Shown in pieces: positions 16,555-24,549 of a stretch of 64,000 nt of DNA. Below the pieces are notes generated by a model that searched no databases, was not told the origin of the DNA, and saw only the letters and a program-made list of their open reading frames with translations. Every line of letters begins with the position of its first letter. The stretch's first letter is position 1. The DNA is from Dactylosporangium sp. AC04546. Lineage in GTDB: Bacteria; Actinomycetota; Actinomycetes; Mycobacteriales; Micromonosporaceae. The translations under genes and the position numbers were made by a program. The DNA is taken from the NCBI RefSeq assembly GCF_022095675.1, contig NZ_JAHYSG010000038.1, forward strand, positions 33,802 through 97,801. Direction: 5' to 3'.

Positions 16555-17265
16555 GTGGGGACTCGACGGGTGCGCCAGTGGTTGCCGCCGCAGCACGGTG
16601 CCTGGGCGATGCTGCTGGTCCCGTTCGCCGCCGGGCTGCTCACCGCCGGCTTCCGGTGGCTCGACCTGCCGCTGCTGGGCGCCTGGCTGGCCGGCTACCT
16701 CTGCTCGTACTTCGCCCTGCTCGCGGTCAAGACCCGCCGCCCGCGCCGCCAGGTGGCCGTCTACGGGGCGCTCACCGCGGCCCTCGCCGCGCCGGTCCTG
16801 CTCGCCCGGCCCGACCTGCTGCGCTTCGCCGCCGTCTACGCCCCGCTCATCGCGGTCAACGTCGTCTACGCCGCCCGCCGGCGGGAACGGGCGCTCGTCA
16901 ACGACCTGGCGTCGGTCGCCCAGAGCTGCGTGATGGTCTTCGTCGTCGCCGCGGTGGCCTCGGTACCCCTGCAGCAGGTGGCCGTCCCGTTCCTCGTCGT
17001 CCTCGCGTACTTCACGGGGACCGTCCTCTACGTCAAGACCATGATCCGGGAGCGGGGCAGCCGCGGGTACCGGATCGCGTCGGTCGCCTGCCACGTGCTG
17101 GCCCTCGCCGGCGCAGTCGTCCTCGGCCCGCTCTCGGCGGCGGTCTTCGCGCTGCTGCTGGCCCGGGCCTGGCTGCTGCCCGGCCGCCGGCTGACCCCGA
17201 AGCAGGTCGGCCTGGCCGAGATCGCGGCGAGCGCGCTGGTCCTCACGACGGCCGCGTTGGCCTGA
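16555..17265 (+). CDS. YwiC-like integral membrane protein
   Basis: 236 residues with about eight TM segments. The opening motif LPPQHGAWAMLLVPFAAG is the hallmark of the YwiC-like family (PF14256), which also resembles UbiA-type prenyltransferase folds. KTRRPRRQVAVYG and AARRRERALVNDLASVAQS mark cytoplasmic loops, and GTVLYVKTMIRERGS a later one. The family has no proven function; in Bacillus ywiC lies near nitrate/respiration genes. It follows the response-regulator gene by 72 bp with its own probable -10 box. Confidence 0.85.
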   Translation: MGTRRVRQWLPPQHGAWAMLLVPFAAGLLTAGFRWLDLPLLGAWLAGYLCSYFALLAVKTRRPRRQVAVYGALTAALAAPVLLARPDLLRFAAVYAPLIAVNVVYAARRRERALVNDLASVAQSCVMVFVVAAVASVPLQQVAVPFLVVLAYFTGTVLYVKTMIRERGSRGYRIASVACHVLALAGAVVLGPLSAAVFALLLARAWLLPGRRLTPKQVGLAEIAASALVLTTAALA

Positions 17266-17373
17266 CCTCGCCTGGGCGCCCGGGTCACGATTTCGGGGCA
17301 GTGCCGCGTGCCCCGCGGCCGTATTCTGCCGGTGCACCCGCGTCGCGGGTCGCATCCATCACGGGAGGAACCC

Positions 17374-18999
17374 TTGACACCCCTGCGACAGCGCAGGTTC
17401 CTTACGGCTGCGTTCACATCCGTGGCCACCGTCATGGCCACCGTCGTGGCCACCGCCGGACCGGCCGCGGCCGCGCCGGCCACCGCCGATCGGTCGGCGA
17501 TCACCCTCGCCTCGCTCGGCTTCGCGGCGGACACCGTCGACGCGACGGGCGACGCCACCGGCATCGGCCTGACCTGGACGATCGTCGACCAGGACAGCGC
17601 CGCCACCACCATCGGCGGCAGCGTCGAGCTGCGGCTCTTCGCCGGCGACCGGGCCGTCGGCCCGGCACGGACCTACACCTGGGACCTGCAGCCGAACGGC
17701 GTCGCGGACGTCTTCGCCGACGACTGGTGGCAGGCCACCGCGCAGCGTTCGTCGTACACGTTGAACTTCGTCGTGCCGCAGTACGGTCCGGCCGAGCACG
17801 TCACCTGGCGGGTCACCGGGCTGACCGCTCGCGACGACCACGGCAACAGCCGCTCCTTCGACCGCGCCGCACTCGCCCGGTTCGACAGCTCGGTCGCCGT
17901 CACCGAGCTCGTCGACACCGCCAACCCCACGCTCGAGGCCCTGGCCCGCGGCTGGAACCAGCTGCCGGAGATCTACGACAACGGCGGCCCGATCACCCTG
18001 GGGTACAGCCTCGGCATCACCGAGCAGGCCGGCTTCTGGAAAGGCAGGCTCAAGTTGGCCGGCCCGGGCGGCGCCCACGCCACCGCGTCCTTTGAGTTGG
18101 TCAAACTCAACTCGTACATCTGGATGTGCGGCGACGCCCAGAACTATGACAACCAGCTGGTGAACTGCGACATCTCCGTCACGCTGCCGACGCGTTCGCC
18201 GGCCGGCGTCTGGCGTGTGGCGAGCGTCGAGCTGACCGACACCGTCGGCCACACGCTGACCGCCACGGGCAGCTCGTCGTCGGACGTGCGCACCACCCGC
18301 AACCGGCCGCTGAGCGCCGGCGGCTTCGCGCTCAGCGCGACCGAGGTCGACAACTGGCGCAGCGAGCAGATCGTGCGCATCAGCATGACGCCCGCGGGCG
18401 CGCAGGGCGGCGTCACGTCGGTGCGGCTGGACTCCAGCTGCTGGCAGCGCGACACCACCCCGATTCCCGGTCCCGACGGCACGATCGCGATCGAGATGGT
18501 AGTGCCGGTGTTCCTCGGCCGCTGCGCCGTCGACGGCATCGCGCTGCAGGACGCCAAGGGCAACCTGGCCCTCTACGGGACCCGCTACCACAACGCCGAC
18601 CTCGGCCTGGTCGTCACCCGACAGCCCGACACGGTGCCCCCGGTCGCGCTGTCGGCGGTCCTGCGCAAGCCCGTCTGGACCCAGACGGAGCTGCAGGAGG
18701 CGTGGGGCATCGCCGTCGATGTGACGGTGGACACCAGCTCCCCGGCGCCCGTCACCGGCTTCAGCACGACGATCTACGACGCCGGTGGCATCTCGACCGG
18801 CGGCGGCTCGGGCGGCATCCAGGAGGCCGACGGCTACCTGGGCCTCTCGGCCCACGCGAACTGGCTCCCGCCCGGGCAGTACACGATCGGTTTCACTCTC
18901 ACCGACGCGGCCGGCAACTTCACGCAATACGGCTACCCGAACGGCGTCGGCAACCCCGTGCCGGGCGGCCCGCTGATCCTGACGGTCGTCGCCGGCTGA
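17374..18999 (+). CDS. Large secreted protein with Ig-like beta domains
   Basis: 541 residues from TTG 17374, chosen because GGGAGG sits 6 bases upstream and the sequence then gives a signal peptide (FLTAAFTSVATVMATVVATA, cleavage after PAAAA near 37). The mature protein is all-beta with several repeated modules bearing Cys pairs (YIWMCGDAQNYDNQLVNCDI; SSCWQRDTT; GRCAVDGI) and phrases such as LTDTVGHTLTATG and LTDAAGNFTQYG, typical of bacterial Ig-like folds. No catalytic motif is visible; it could be an adhesin or stalk protein. A strong terminator follows. Confidence 0.75.
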   Translation: MTPLRQRRFLTAAFTSVATVMATVVATAGPAAAAPATADRSAITLASLGFAADTVDATGDATGIGLTWTIVDQDSAATTIGGSVELRLFAGDRAVGPARTYTWDLQPNGVADVFADDWWQATAQRSSYTLNFVVPQYGPAEHVTWRVTGLTARDDHGNSRSFDRAALARFDSSVAVTELVDTANPTLEALARGWNQLPEIYDNGGPITLGYSLGITEQAGFWKGRLKLAGPGGAHATASFELVKLNSYIWMCGDAQNYDNQLVNCDISVTLPTRSPAGVWRVASVELTDTVGHTLTATGSSSSDVRTTRNRPLSAGGFALSATEVDNWRSEQIVRISMTPAGAQGGVTSVRLDSSCWQRDTTPIPGPDGTIAIEMVVPVFLGRCAVDGIALQDAKGNLALYGTRYHNADLGLVVTRQPDTVPPVALSAVLRKPVWTQTELQEAWGIAVDVTVDTSSPAPVTGFSTTIYDAGGISTGGGSGGIQEADGYLGLSAHANWLPPGQYTIGFTLTDAAGNFTQYGYPNGVGNPVPGGPLILTVVAG

Positions 19000-19006
19000 C
19001 GCCGGC

Positions 19007-19043
19007 CTGCGGTGCCCGGCAGCCACGCCGCTGGGCACCGCAG
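19007..19043. terminator. Bidirectional terminator
   Basis: CTGCGGTGCCC (19007-19017) and GGGCACCGCAG (19033-19043), a perfect 11-bp inverted repeat between convergent genes. Confidence 0.7.
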
Positions 19044-19048
19044 CCGTA

Positions 19049-19411
19049 TCACCACTCGTTCTTGTCGCCGTAGACGGTGTCGCGGTACGCCTGCTGGTAG
19101 TCCTGCTCGGCGGCCCACTGGCTGTAGGTCTGGCCGGTCCCGGTCTCGGAGGGCTCGCTCGTCGTCTCCTGGGTCGGCTCCTGGGTCTGTTCCTCGGCCG
19201 ACCCGGTCTCACCCGCGTAGCCCCCGATGTCCTCGGGCGACACGAACGCGTCCGCCTCCCCGTCCCCGTCCTCGTCGTAGGCGGCCACGTCGCCGTACCC
19301 GTCCCCGTCCAGGTCGGCGACCACGGAGGTGCTGCCGTCGCTATATTCGGTGACCTCGACGAGGTCGAGGTCACCGTCCCCATCCACGTCGTATTCGAAG
19401 ATCTCGCTCAT
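19049..19411 (-). CDS. Acidic protein with calcium-binding DxDGDG repeats
   Basis: 120 residues. The first half contains three consecutive DxDxDG-type loops (YDVDGDGDLDLVEV, DLDGDGYGDVAAY, DEDGDGEADAF), the pattern of EF-hand or dockerin/thrombospondin-3 calcium loops. The second half is a Glu/Thr/Gln-rich low-complexity segment (EEQTQEPTQETTSEPSE) ending in a polar helix. There is no signal peptide or TM, so it is either cytosolic or exported by a non-classical route. Such short proteins are frequent in Actinoplanes-like genomes with no assigned role. It is divergent from a response-regulator gene. Confidence 0.7.
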   Translation of the reverse strand: MSEIFEYDVDGDGDLDLVEVTEYSDGSTSVVADLDGDGYGDVAAYDEDGDGEADAFVSPEDIGGYAGETGSAEEQTQEPTQETTSEPSETGTGQTYSQWAAEQDYQQAYRDTVYGDKNEW

Positions 19412-19485
19412 GCGCCGACGCTAGGACACCGCTCCCCGCCAAGGCTTGCATCTGTCGGACCGACGTCTCCCAGGCAACCTGGCGA

Positions 19486-19491
19486 TAGGGT
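19486..19491 (+). promoter_or_regulatory. -10 box for a leaderless transcript
   Basis: TAGGGT is placed 6 bases before ATG 19498, and there is no ribosome binding site, so the mRNA probably starts at the start codon. Confidence 0.45.
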
Positions 19492-19497
19492 GGCCCG

Positions 19498-20142
19498 ATG
19501 CGAGTCGTCGTGGCGGAGGATCTGGCCCTGCTGCGCGACGGGCTCATACGGCTCCTCGAAGCGCACGGGTTCGAGGTCGTCGCCGCCGTCGGCACCGGGC
19601 CGGAGCTGCTGCGGGCGCTGCTCGACCAGCGGCCCGACGTGGCCGTGGTCGACGTGCGGCTGCCGCCGACCCACACCGACGAGGGGCTGCGGGCGGCGCT
19701 CGCCGCGCGGGCCGAGGTGCCGGGGCTGCCGGTGCTCGTGCTGTCGCAGTACGTGGAGCGCCTCTACGCCCGCGAGCTGCTCGCCGACGGGCGGGGCGGC
19801 ATCGGCTACCTGCTCAAGGACCGGGTGTCCGACGTCGGGGACTTCGTCGAGGCGGTGCGGCGGGTCGCCGGTGGCGGCACCGCGCTCGACCCCACCGTCG
19901 TGGCGAAGCTGCTCGACAACCGCGAGCGGGTGCTCCCGCTCGACCGGCTCACCGCCCGCGAGCGCGAGGTGCTCGCCCACATGGCCCAGGGGCGCTCCAA
20001 CGCGGCCATCGGCACCGCCCTGTTCATCACCGAGAAGGCGGTCGCCAAGCACACCAACAACATCTTCGCCAAGCTCGACCTGCAGTCGTCGGAGGACGAC
20101 AACCGCCGCGTCCTGGCGGTGCTCGCCTACCTCGGCGCATAG
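19498..20142 (+). CDS. NarL/LuxR-family response regulator
   Basis: 214 residues. Receiver: AEDLALLRDGL acidic pocket, phospho-Asp in RPDVAVVDVRLPPTHTDEG (the THTDEG form is typical of one actinobacterial NarL subgroup), Lys in YLLKD. LuxR HTH: LTAREREVLAHMAQGRSNAA and VAKHTNNIFAKLDL. Its kinase partner is most likely the one at 21363-22340, separated only by a DUF418 gene on the same strand, giving the order regulator, membrane protein, kinase. The DUF418 protein may then be the regulated target or an accessory sensor. Confidence 0.93.
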   Translation: MRVVVAEDLALLRDGLIRLLEAHGFEVVAAVGTGPELLRALLDQRPDVAVVDVRLPPTHTDEGLRAALAARAEVPGLPVLVLSQYVERLYARELLADGRGGIGYLLKDRVSDVGDFVEAVRRVAGGGTALDPTVVAKLLDNRERVLPLDRLTAREREVLAHMAQGRSNAAIGTALFITEKAVAKHTNNIFAKLDLQSSEDDNRRVLAVLAYLGA

Positions 20143-20214
20143 GGGTGGTAGTACCCCCACGGCTGGGGTTCCACGCTCCTCGAAGCGGGCCGCCCGAACC
20201 GCGACGCTGGGCGC

Positions 20215-21366
20215 ATGACAACGACGCTCACCACCACGTCGACCGGACCGGGGCCGGTGCGCCGCACCGAGCGGGCCCTCGCACCCGACCTCGCCCGCGG
20301 CGCGATGCTGCTGTTCATCGCCCTCGCCAACGCCGCGAACTTCGCGTTCGCCGGCCAGCCCGGGCTCGACCCCACCCCGCACGGCCTCGAACGCGTCGTC
20401 AACTTCCTCATGGCGACGTTCGTCGACAGCCGGGCCTACCCGGTCTTCGCCGTCATGTTCGGCTACGGCCTGGTCCAGATCGCCCGCCGGCAGGGCGATG
20501 CGGCCCGGCGGGTGCTGCTGCGCCGCAACACCGCGCTGATCTGCTTCGGCCTGGTGCACGCGACACTGCTGTACTTCGGCGACTTCCTCGGCGCGTACGG
20601 CATCGTCGGCATCCTCGCCACCGTGCTGCTGCTCAGGCGGAGCGACCGCTTCCACCGCATCGTGCTGTGGCTGTGGGGCATCCAGACGGTGTCCGCCACG
20701 GTGATCGGCGTGGTCGCCTTCACCGGAATGCGTGGCGGTGACGCCGGGCTGACGAACACGCCGAACGGTTCGCTCGCGGCCACGTCGTACTGGCAGTCGA
20801 TGCTGGACCGGCTGACCGAGTGGCCCGTCCACACCGCCACCGTCGTGCCGTTCATCGTCATCGTCTGGCTCGGCATCTGGGCCGCCCGGCACCGCATCCT
20901 GGAGGACCCGGCCGCGCACCGCACGCTGCTGCGCTGGACCGCCGGCGTCAGCCTGGGCATCGCGATCCTCGGCGGCCTGCCGTACGCGCTGGTGGCGGCC
21001 GGTGCCGTCACGTTCGATGCCGGTACCGTCGAGGCCATGGCAAGCCTGCACGCGATCACCGGCGAGTACGGCGGCCCCGGCTACGTGGCCCTGTTCGGGC
21101 TGCTCGCGCTGCGGCTGCGCGGCAAGCGCCACGTGGCGCCGGTGGTGGCCCTGGGGCAGCGGTCGCTGAGCGGATACCTGCTGCAGTCGGTGGCCTGGCT
21201 GGCGCTGTTCTCGCCGTGGGCCCTGGGGCTCGACGGCACGCTCGTGGCGGCCGGTGCCGCGATCGGCGTGTGGCTGCTGTCGGTCGCCGCGGCGCAGGCG
21301 CTGGGCGGGCGGCGGGGGCCGGCCGAGGCGCTGCTGCGGCGGATCACGTACCGGACGGGCCGATGA
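20215..21366 (+). CDS. DUF418 family membrane protein
   Basis: 383 residues, with about ten TM helices. N-terminal RTERALAPDLARGAMLLFIALANAAN, the loop FVDSRAYPVFAVMFGYGLVQIARR and the C-terminal GQRSLSGYLLQS region match the DUF418/YeiB-like group, a branch of acyltransferase-3-like membrane proteins. The RSLSGYLLQS segment near residue 320 is the most conserved. It may modify or move cell-envelope components. Its stop overlaps the kinase start (ATGA), so it is translated together with the two-component kinase. Confidence 0.85.
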   Translation: MTTTLTTTSTGPGPVRRTERALAPDLARGAMLLFIALANAANFAFAGQPGLDPTPHGLERVVNFLMATFVDSRAYPVFAVMFGYGLVQIARRQGDAARRVLLRRNTALICFGLVHATLLYFGDFLGAYGIVGILATVLLLRRSDRFHRIVLWLWGIQTVSATVIGVVAFTGMRGGDAGLTNTPNGSLAATSYWQSMLDRLTEWPVHTATVVPFIVIVWLGIWAARHRILEDPAAHRTLLRWTAGVSLGIAILGGLPYALVAAGAVTFDAGTVEAMASLHAITGEYGGPGYVALFGLLALRLRGKRHVAPVVALGQRSLSGYLLQSVAWLALFSPWALGLDGTLVAAGAAIGVWLLSVAAAQALGGRRGPAEALLRRITYRTGR

Positions 21367-22340
21367 ACGGCGTCGCCCGCAGCCTGGCCGTGGCCGTGGC
21401 GCTGAGCGCCGCGGCCACGGCCGCTTGGCTGGTCACCGGCCGCGGCGAGTTCTGGCCCCGCTGGGTCGCGTTCGCGGCCGGCGTGGTCCTGCTCGGCGAG
21501 GCACTGCTGCGCCGGGCGCTGCGGCGGCCGCCCGGCCCGCGCCGCTGGCTGGCCGTCGACGCCGCCGTGTGCGGCCTGATCGCCACCGCCGACCTGGCGG
21601 TCTACGTGCTCACGGGCGGCGGCTACTTCTGGCCGGCCTGGACGATCCTCGGCCTGTCCGGGATCGTCGCGCTGCACGCGTGGGCGGCCACCCGGGAGAA
21701 CGCCCTCGCGACCCGGGTCGCGGCCCTGACCAGCTCCCGCCGTACCGCCGTCGACCGGCAGGCGGCCGAGCTCAAGCGGGTCGAGCGCGACCTGCACGAC
21801 GGGGCGCAGGCCCGGCTGGTGTCGCTCGCGCTCACCCTGGGCCTGGCCAAGGACCTGGTCGGCCGCGACGCCGGGGGCGCGGTCCAACTGGTCGAGGAGG
21901 CCCGGCAGGCGGCGGTCGCCGCGCTCGACGACCTGCGCACGGTGATGCACAGCATCCACCCGGCGGTGCTGGCCGACCGCGGCCTCGGCGACGCCGTCCG
22001 GGCCCTGGCGCTCGACCTGGCGGTCCCGGCCACGGTGACCGGCGACCCACCGGCGGGCCTGTCCCCGGCGACGGAGACGGCGGTCTACTTCGCGGTCGCC
22101 GAGGCCCTCGCCAACGTCGTGAAGCACAGCGGCGCGACCCACGCGGAGGTGGCCTTCACCACGACCAGGACCACGCTGCGCGTCGAGATCCGCGACGACG
22201 GCACGGGCGGCGCCGACCCGGCGGCCGGCTCGGGTCTGCGCGGCATCACCGACCGCCTCGACGCGGTCGACGCCCGCCTGACGGTCTCCAGCCCGCCGGG
22301 CGGCCCGACCCTGGTCACGCTGACGGTGCCGCTGAGCTGA
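21363..22340 (+). CDS. Sensor histidine kinase (HisKA_3 family)
   Basis: 325 residues. Four TM helices lie in the first 105 residues with very short outer loops; then a coiled linker (RRTAVDRQAAELKRVERDLH) and the phospho-His motif ERDLHDGAQARLVSLALTLG. The HATPase domain shows FAVAEALANVVKHSGA (N-box) and GSGLRGITDRLDAV (G-box). It is the partner of the regulator at 19498. The start overlaps the DUF418 stop. The 3' end overlaps the convergent GNAT gene by 26 bp. Confidence 0.92.
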   Translation: MNGVARSLAVAVALSAAATAAWLVTGRGEFWPRWVAFAAGVVLLGEALLRRALRRPPGPRRWLAVDAAVCGLIATADLAVYVLTGGGYFWPAWTILGLSGIVALHAWAATRENALATRVAALTSSRRTAVDRQAAELKRVERDLHDGAQARLVSLALTLGLAKDLVGRDAGGAVQLVEEARQAAVAALDDLRTVMHSIHPAVLADRGLGDAVRALALDLAVPATVTGDPPAGLSPATETAVYFAVAEALANVVKHSGATHAEVAFTTTRTTLRVEIRDDGTGGADPAAGSGLRGITDRLDAVDARLTVSSPPGGPTLVTLTVPLS

Positions 22341-22968
22341 TGAGCACGTCGGCGACGCCCCGCCAGCCGAGCGTCGCGTACAGCCGCTGCCCCTCCTCGC
22401 TCGCGACGAGCAGCCCACGGGTGGCGCCCCGCGCGACGGCCGCCGAGGCGAGCGCGCCCATGAGCGCACTGCCCAGACCGCGGCGCTGGTGGGCGGGAAA
22501 CGTCTCGATGCGGTCGGCGACCGCATCGGCGCCGCTCACCGCGATCGTGCCGCGCGCACCGACCTCCCCGGCCAGGTTCCGCACGGTCGCCGTGACGACG
22601 GCGCCGCCGGAGAGCTCGAGCCGGTAGCCGGAGGCCGGTGCCCGCCGCGGATGGGCTTCCAGGTCCACCGCCATCAGCAACTCCGAGCGGCGCAGCAGGA
22701 CGAGCCCGGCACCGGACAGGGCCGCGCCCGCCGCGCCGGGATCGGTGGTCGGCACGGTCAGCCAGGCGACCTCGTCCTCCTCGGCGACCAGCCGGGCCAG
22801 CCGCGCAAGAGAGGCGGGCGAAGCGTCCAGGACCACGTACTCGACCTCACGGCCCGGCTGCCGGCACACCACCCGCAGCCCGCCGCCGACGTCGTCGGCA
22901 TCGGGCAGCCCGCGGGCCGCCCCCCAGCCCCGCTGCCACCGGACGACCACTTCACGCAGCTCACTCAC
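22315..22968 (-). CDS. GNAT-family N-acetyltransferase
   Basis: 217 residues. The N-terminal half (1-100) is divergent; the C-terminal half has the GNAT core, with the acetyl-CoA motif A as FPAHQRRGLGSALMGAL (Q/RxxGxG/A) and motif B as ASEEGQRLYATLGW. It transfers an acetyl group from acetyl-CoA to an unknown amine. Its 3' end runs 26 bp into the end of the histidine kinase gene on the other strand. Confidence 0.88.
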   Translation of the reverse strand: MSELREVVVRWQRGWGAARGLPDADDVGGGLRVVCRQPGREVEYVVLDASPASLARLARLVAEEDEVAWLTVPTTDPGAAGAALSGAGLVLLRRSELLMAVDLEAHPRRAPASGYRLELSGGAVVTATVRNLAGEVGARGTIAVSGADAVADRIETFPAHQRRGLGSALMGALASAAVARGATRGLLVASEEGQRLYATLGWRGVADVLISSAAPSA

Positions 22969-23019
22969 CCGGTCCAGTAGATCACGGTGCCGACTTCAGC
23001 GAACCGGCGGGCACCGATC

Positions 23020-23025
23020 TATGGT
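23020..23025 (+). promoter_or_regulatory. -10 box for a leaderless transcript
   Basis: TATGGT ends 7 bases before ATG 23033; there is no Shine-Dalgarno site. This favours ATG 23033 over ATG 23021, which lies inside the box. Confidence 0.45.
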
Positions 23026-23032
23026 GGTTTGT

Positions 23033-23734
23033 ATGGTTCGCGACGCTCGATCGACCGCAATCGTCGTCCTGACCGTGTTTGCGCTGGTGGGCTGCGCGAA
23101 CCGCGGCCCGTCCACGGCGGCACCGACCGGCGCCCGGTCGCCGTCCGCCGCCGCGTCGGCGGCGCCGTCGGCCACCGCGAGCGTGCCCAGCGTCATCCCC
23201 GGTGCGGCGCTGCTGCAGCCGGCCGACCTCGACGGCGCGAGGTTCACGCCCATGGCCGAGGGTGACAGCGCGCACCTGCGGCCGCTGCGGCCGTGCGGGG
23301 CGCGGTATCCGAGCGACGCCACCCGCACCGCGGCCGTCGCCGTGCAGGCGCACGTCGTGGACACGCCGGGCGAGACACCGCGCGTGCTCATGCAGTACGT
23401 CGGGCTGCATCCCGGTACCGCGGCCGAAGCCTTCCAGCAGATCGCGGCGGCCGTGCGCGCGTGCCCCGGCAGCCTCGACCCCGGGCAGCTGCGCTGGGAG
23501 GTCGCCGGGACGGCCGACGCCGGGGACGAGTCGCTGTTCGTGCGGGTCAGCCGGCGGTTCAGCTACGGCGACCCGGACAACGTCGTCACCCCGGTCACGC
23601 CCGCGGTGCTGCTGCGCGTCGGCGACCGGGTCACGGTCGTCGCCGACCTGGGCTGGGAGGCCTCCGGCGGCGACGAGGCCTGGGTCCTGCGCCTGGCCAA
23701 GACCGCCGCCGAGCGGCTGCGCGCGACCGCCTGA
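23033..23734 (+). CDS. Secreted lipoprotein of unknown function
   Basis: 233 residues. The signal peptide ends in a lipobox (FALVGC, Cys at about 20), followed by an Ala/Ser/Pro/Thr linker (about 25-60) and a soluble domain of about 170 residues. The domain contains LLQPADLDGARFTPM and ends AKTAAERLRATA; its pattern resembles the sensor-like domains (PknH sensor type) of mycobacterial lipoproteins, but the similarity is weak. Two conserved Cys (RPCGARYP, RACPGSL) may pair. It should be anchored on the outer face of the membrane. Confidence 0.75.
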   Translation: MVRDARSTAIVVLTVFALVGCANRGPSTAAPTGARSPSAAASAAPSATASVPSVIPGAALLQPADLDGARFTPMAEGDSAHLRPLRPCGARYPSDATRTAAVAVQAHVVDTPGETPRVLMQYVGLHPGTAAEAFQQIAAAVRACPGSLDPGQLRWEVAGTADAGDESLFVRVSRRFSYGDPDNVVTPVTPAVLLRVGDRVTVVADLGWEASGGDEAWVLRLAKTAAERLRATA

Positions 23735-23772
23735 CAACAAAGACCGATCGTCAAACCGGCCAGGGGGCGCCC

Positions 23773-24462
23773 CTATTGCCGCCGCAGCCGGTCCAGGGTC
23801 TGCTCCAGCTCGTCACGCAGCGCCCGCACCGCGCCGTCGGCGTCGCCGGCGGCAACCGCCGCGACCAGCGCGGCGTGCGTGTCGGCGCCGGGGTTGGGGT
23901 GCTCGGCGCGCAGGCCGAGCAGCTGCACCATGTCGACCAGGCCCTCGCGCAGCACCGGCAGGAAGTCGGCGAACAGCCGGCTCAGCACCGGGTTGTGTGC
24001 GGCGTCGACGAGCGCCACGTGCAGCGCGACGTCGGCGTCGACGAACTCGGTGTCGCCCTCGGTGGCGGCCGCCGTGCGCCGGCGCAGGGCGTCCTCGATG
24101 CGGGCGAGCTCCTTCGGCGTGCGCCGGGCGGCGGCCAGCCGGACCGCCTCCACCTCCACCGCCACGCGCACCTCGTAGACGTCGGTGACGGCGGCGCGGC
24201 GCAGCTGTGCGGCCCAGTCCTCGCTGGGCTCGCGGGCGATGACGAACACGCCCGCGCCCTGGCGGGCCTGCACCAGCCCGGCGCCGGCGAGAGCCCGCAG
24301 CGCCTCCCGGACCGTGGAGCGCCCGACGCCCAGCGTCGCGGCGAGCGCGGTCTCGCTGGGCAGCTTGGCCCCGACGTCCCAGTGCCCGCCGGCGATCTGC
24401 TGCCGCAGCCGGTCGGTGGCCTGCTCGACCAGCGGGGACGGGCGCAGGGGCTGCAACGCCAT
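23773..24462 (-). CDS. FadR-type GntR transcriptional regulator
   Basis: 229 residues from ATG 24462. N-terminal winged HTH: VEQATDRLRQQIAGGHWDVG, KLPSETALAATLGVGRSTVR, EALRALAGAGLVQARQGAGV. C-terminal FCD effector domain (about 90-225), all-helical, with metal-binding residues of the D-x3-H, H and H type (DADVALHVALVDAAHNPVL; GADTHAALVAAV). It is divergent from the MFS exporter and almost certainly represses it through the inverted repeat in between. The ligand is probably a small carboxylate, judged by family. Confidence 0.93.
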   Translation of the reverse strand: MALQPLRPSPLVEQATDRLRQQIAGGHWDVGAKLPSETALAATLGVGRSTVREALRALAGAGLVQARQGAGVFVIAREPSEDWAAQLRRAAVTDVYEVRVAVEVEAVRLAAARRTPKELARIEDALRRRTAAATEGDTEFVDADVALHVALVDAAHNPVLSRLFADFLPVLREGLVDMVQLLGLRAEHPNPGADTHAALVAAVAAGDADGAVRALRDELEQTLDRLRRQ

Positions 24463-24487
24463 CGCGGAACACGCCTCACTTATCGGG

Positions 24488-24538
24488 TTGTCTGAGGAGT
24501 TCGGATCACCTAGTGTACTGCTCGCCCAACTCCTCAGA
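24488..24538 (+). promoter_or_regulatory. MFS promoter with GntR-type operator
   Basis: TTGTCT (24488-24493), 17 bp and TAGTGT (24511-24516) form a promoter. A perfect 11-bp inverted repeat surrounds it: TCTGAGGAGTT (24491-24501) and AACTCCTCAGA (24528-24538). The left arm covers the -35 box, and the right arm overlaps the ribosome binding site of the GTG at 24550. Confidence 0.7.
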
Positions 24539-24549
24539 GGAGCAGACAA

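Noticed and set aside
11285..17265. Complete lantibiotic or bacteriocin cluster next to the FtsX exporter and two-component system
   Set aside because: No precursor peptide or modification enzyme is present; the gene set fits a general envelope-stress exporter.
23762..23774. AGGGGGCGCCCCT palindrome as terminator after the lipoprotein gene
   Set aside because: The stem is only about 6 bp and overlaps the stop codon of the convergent regulator, too weak to assign.
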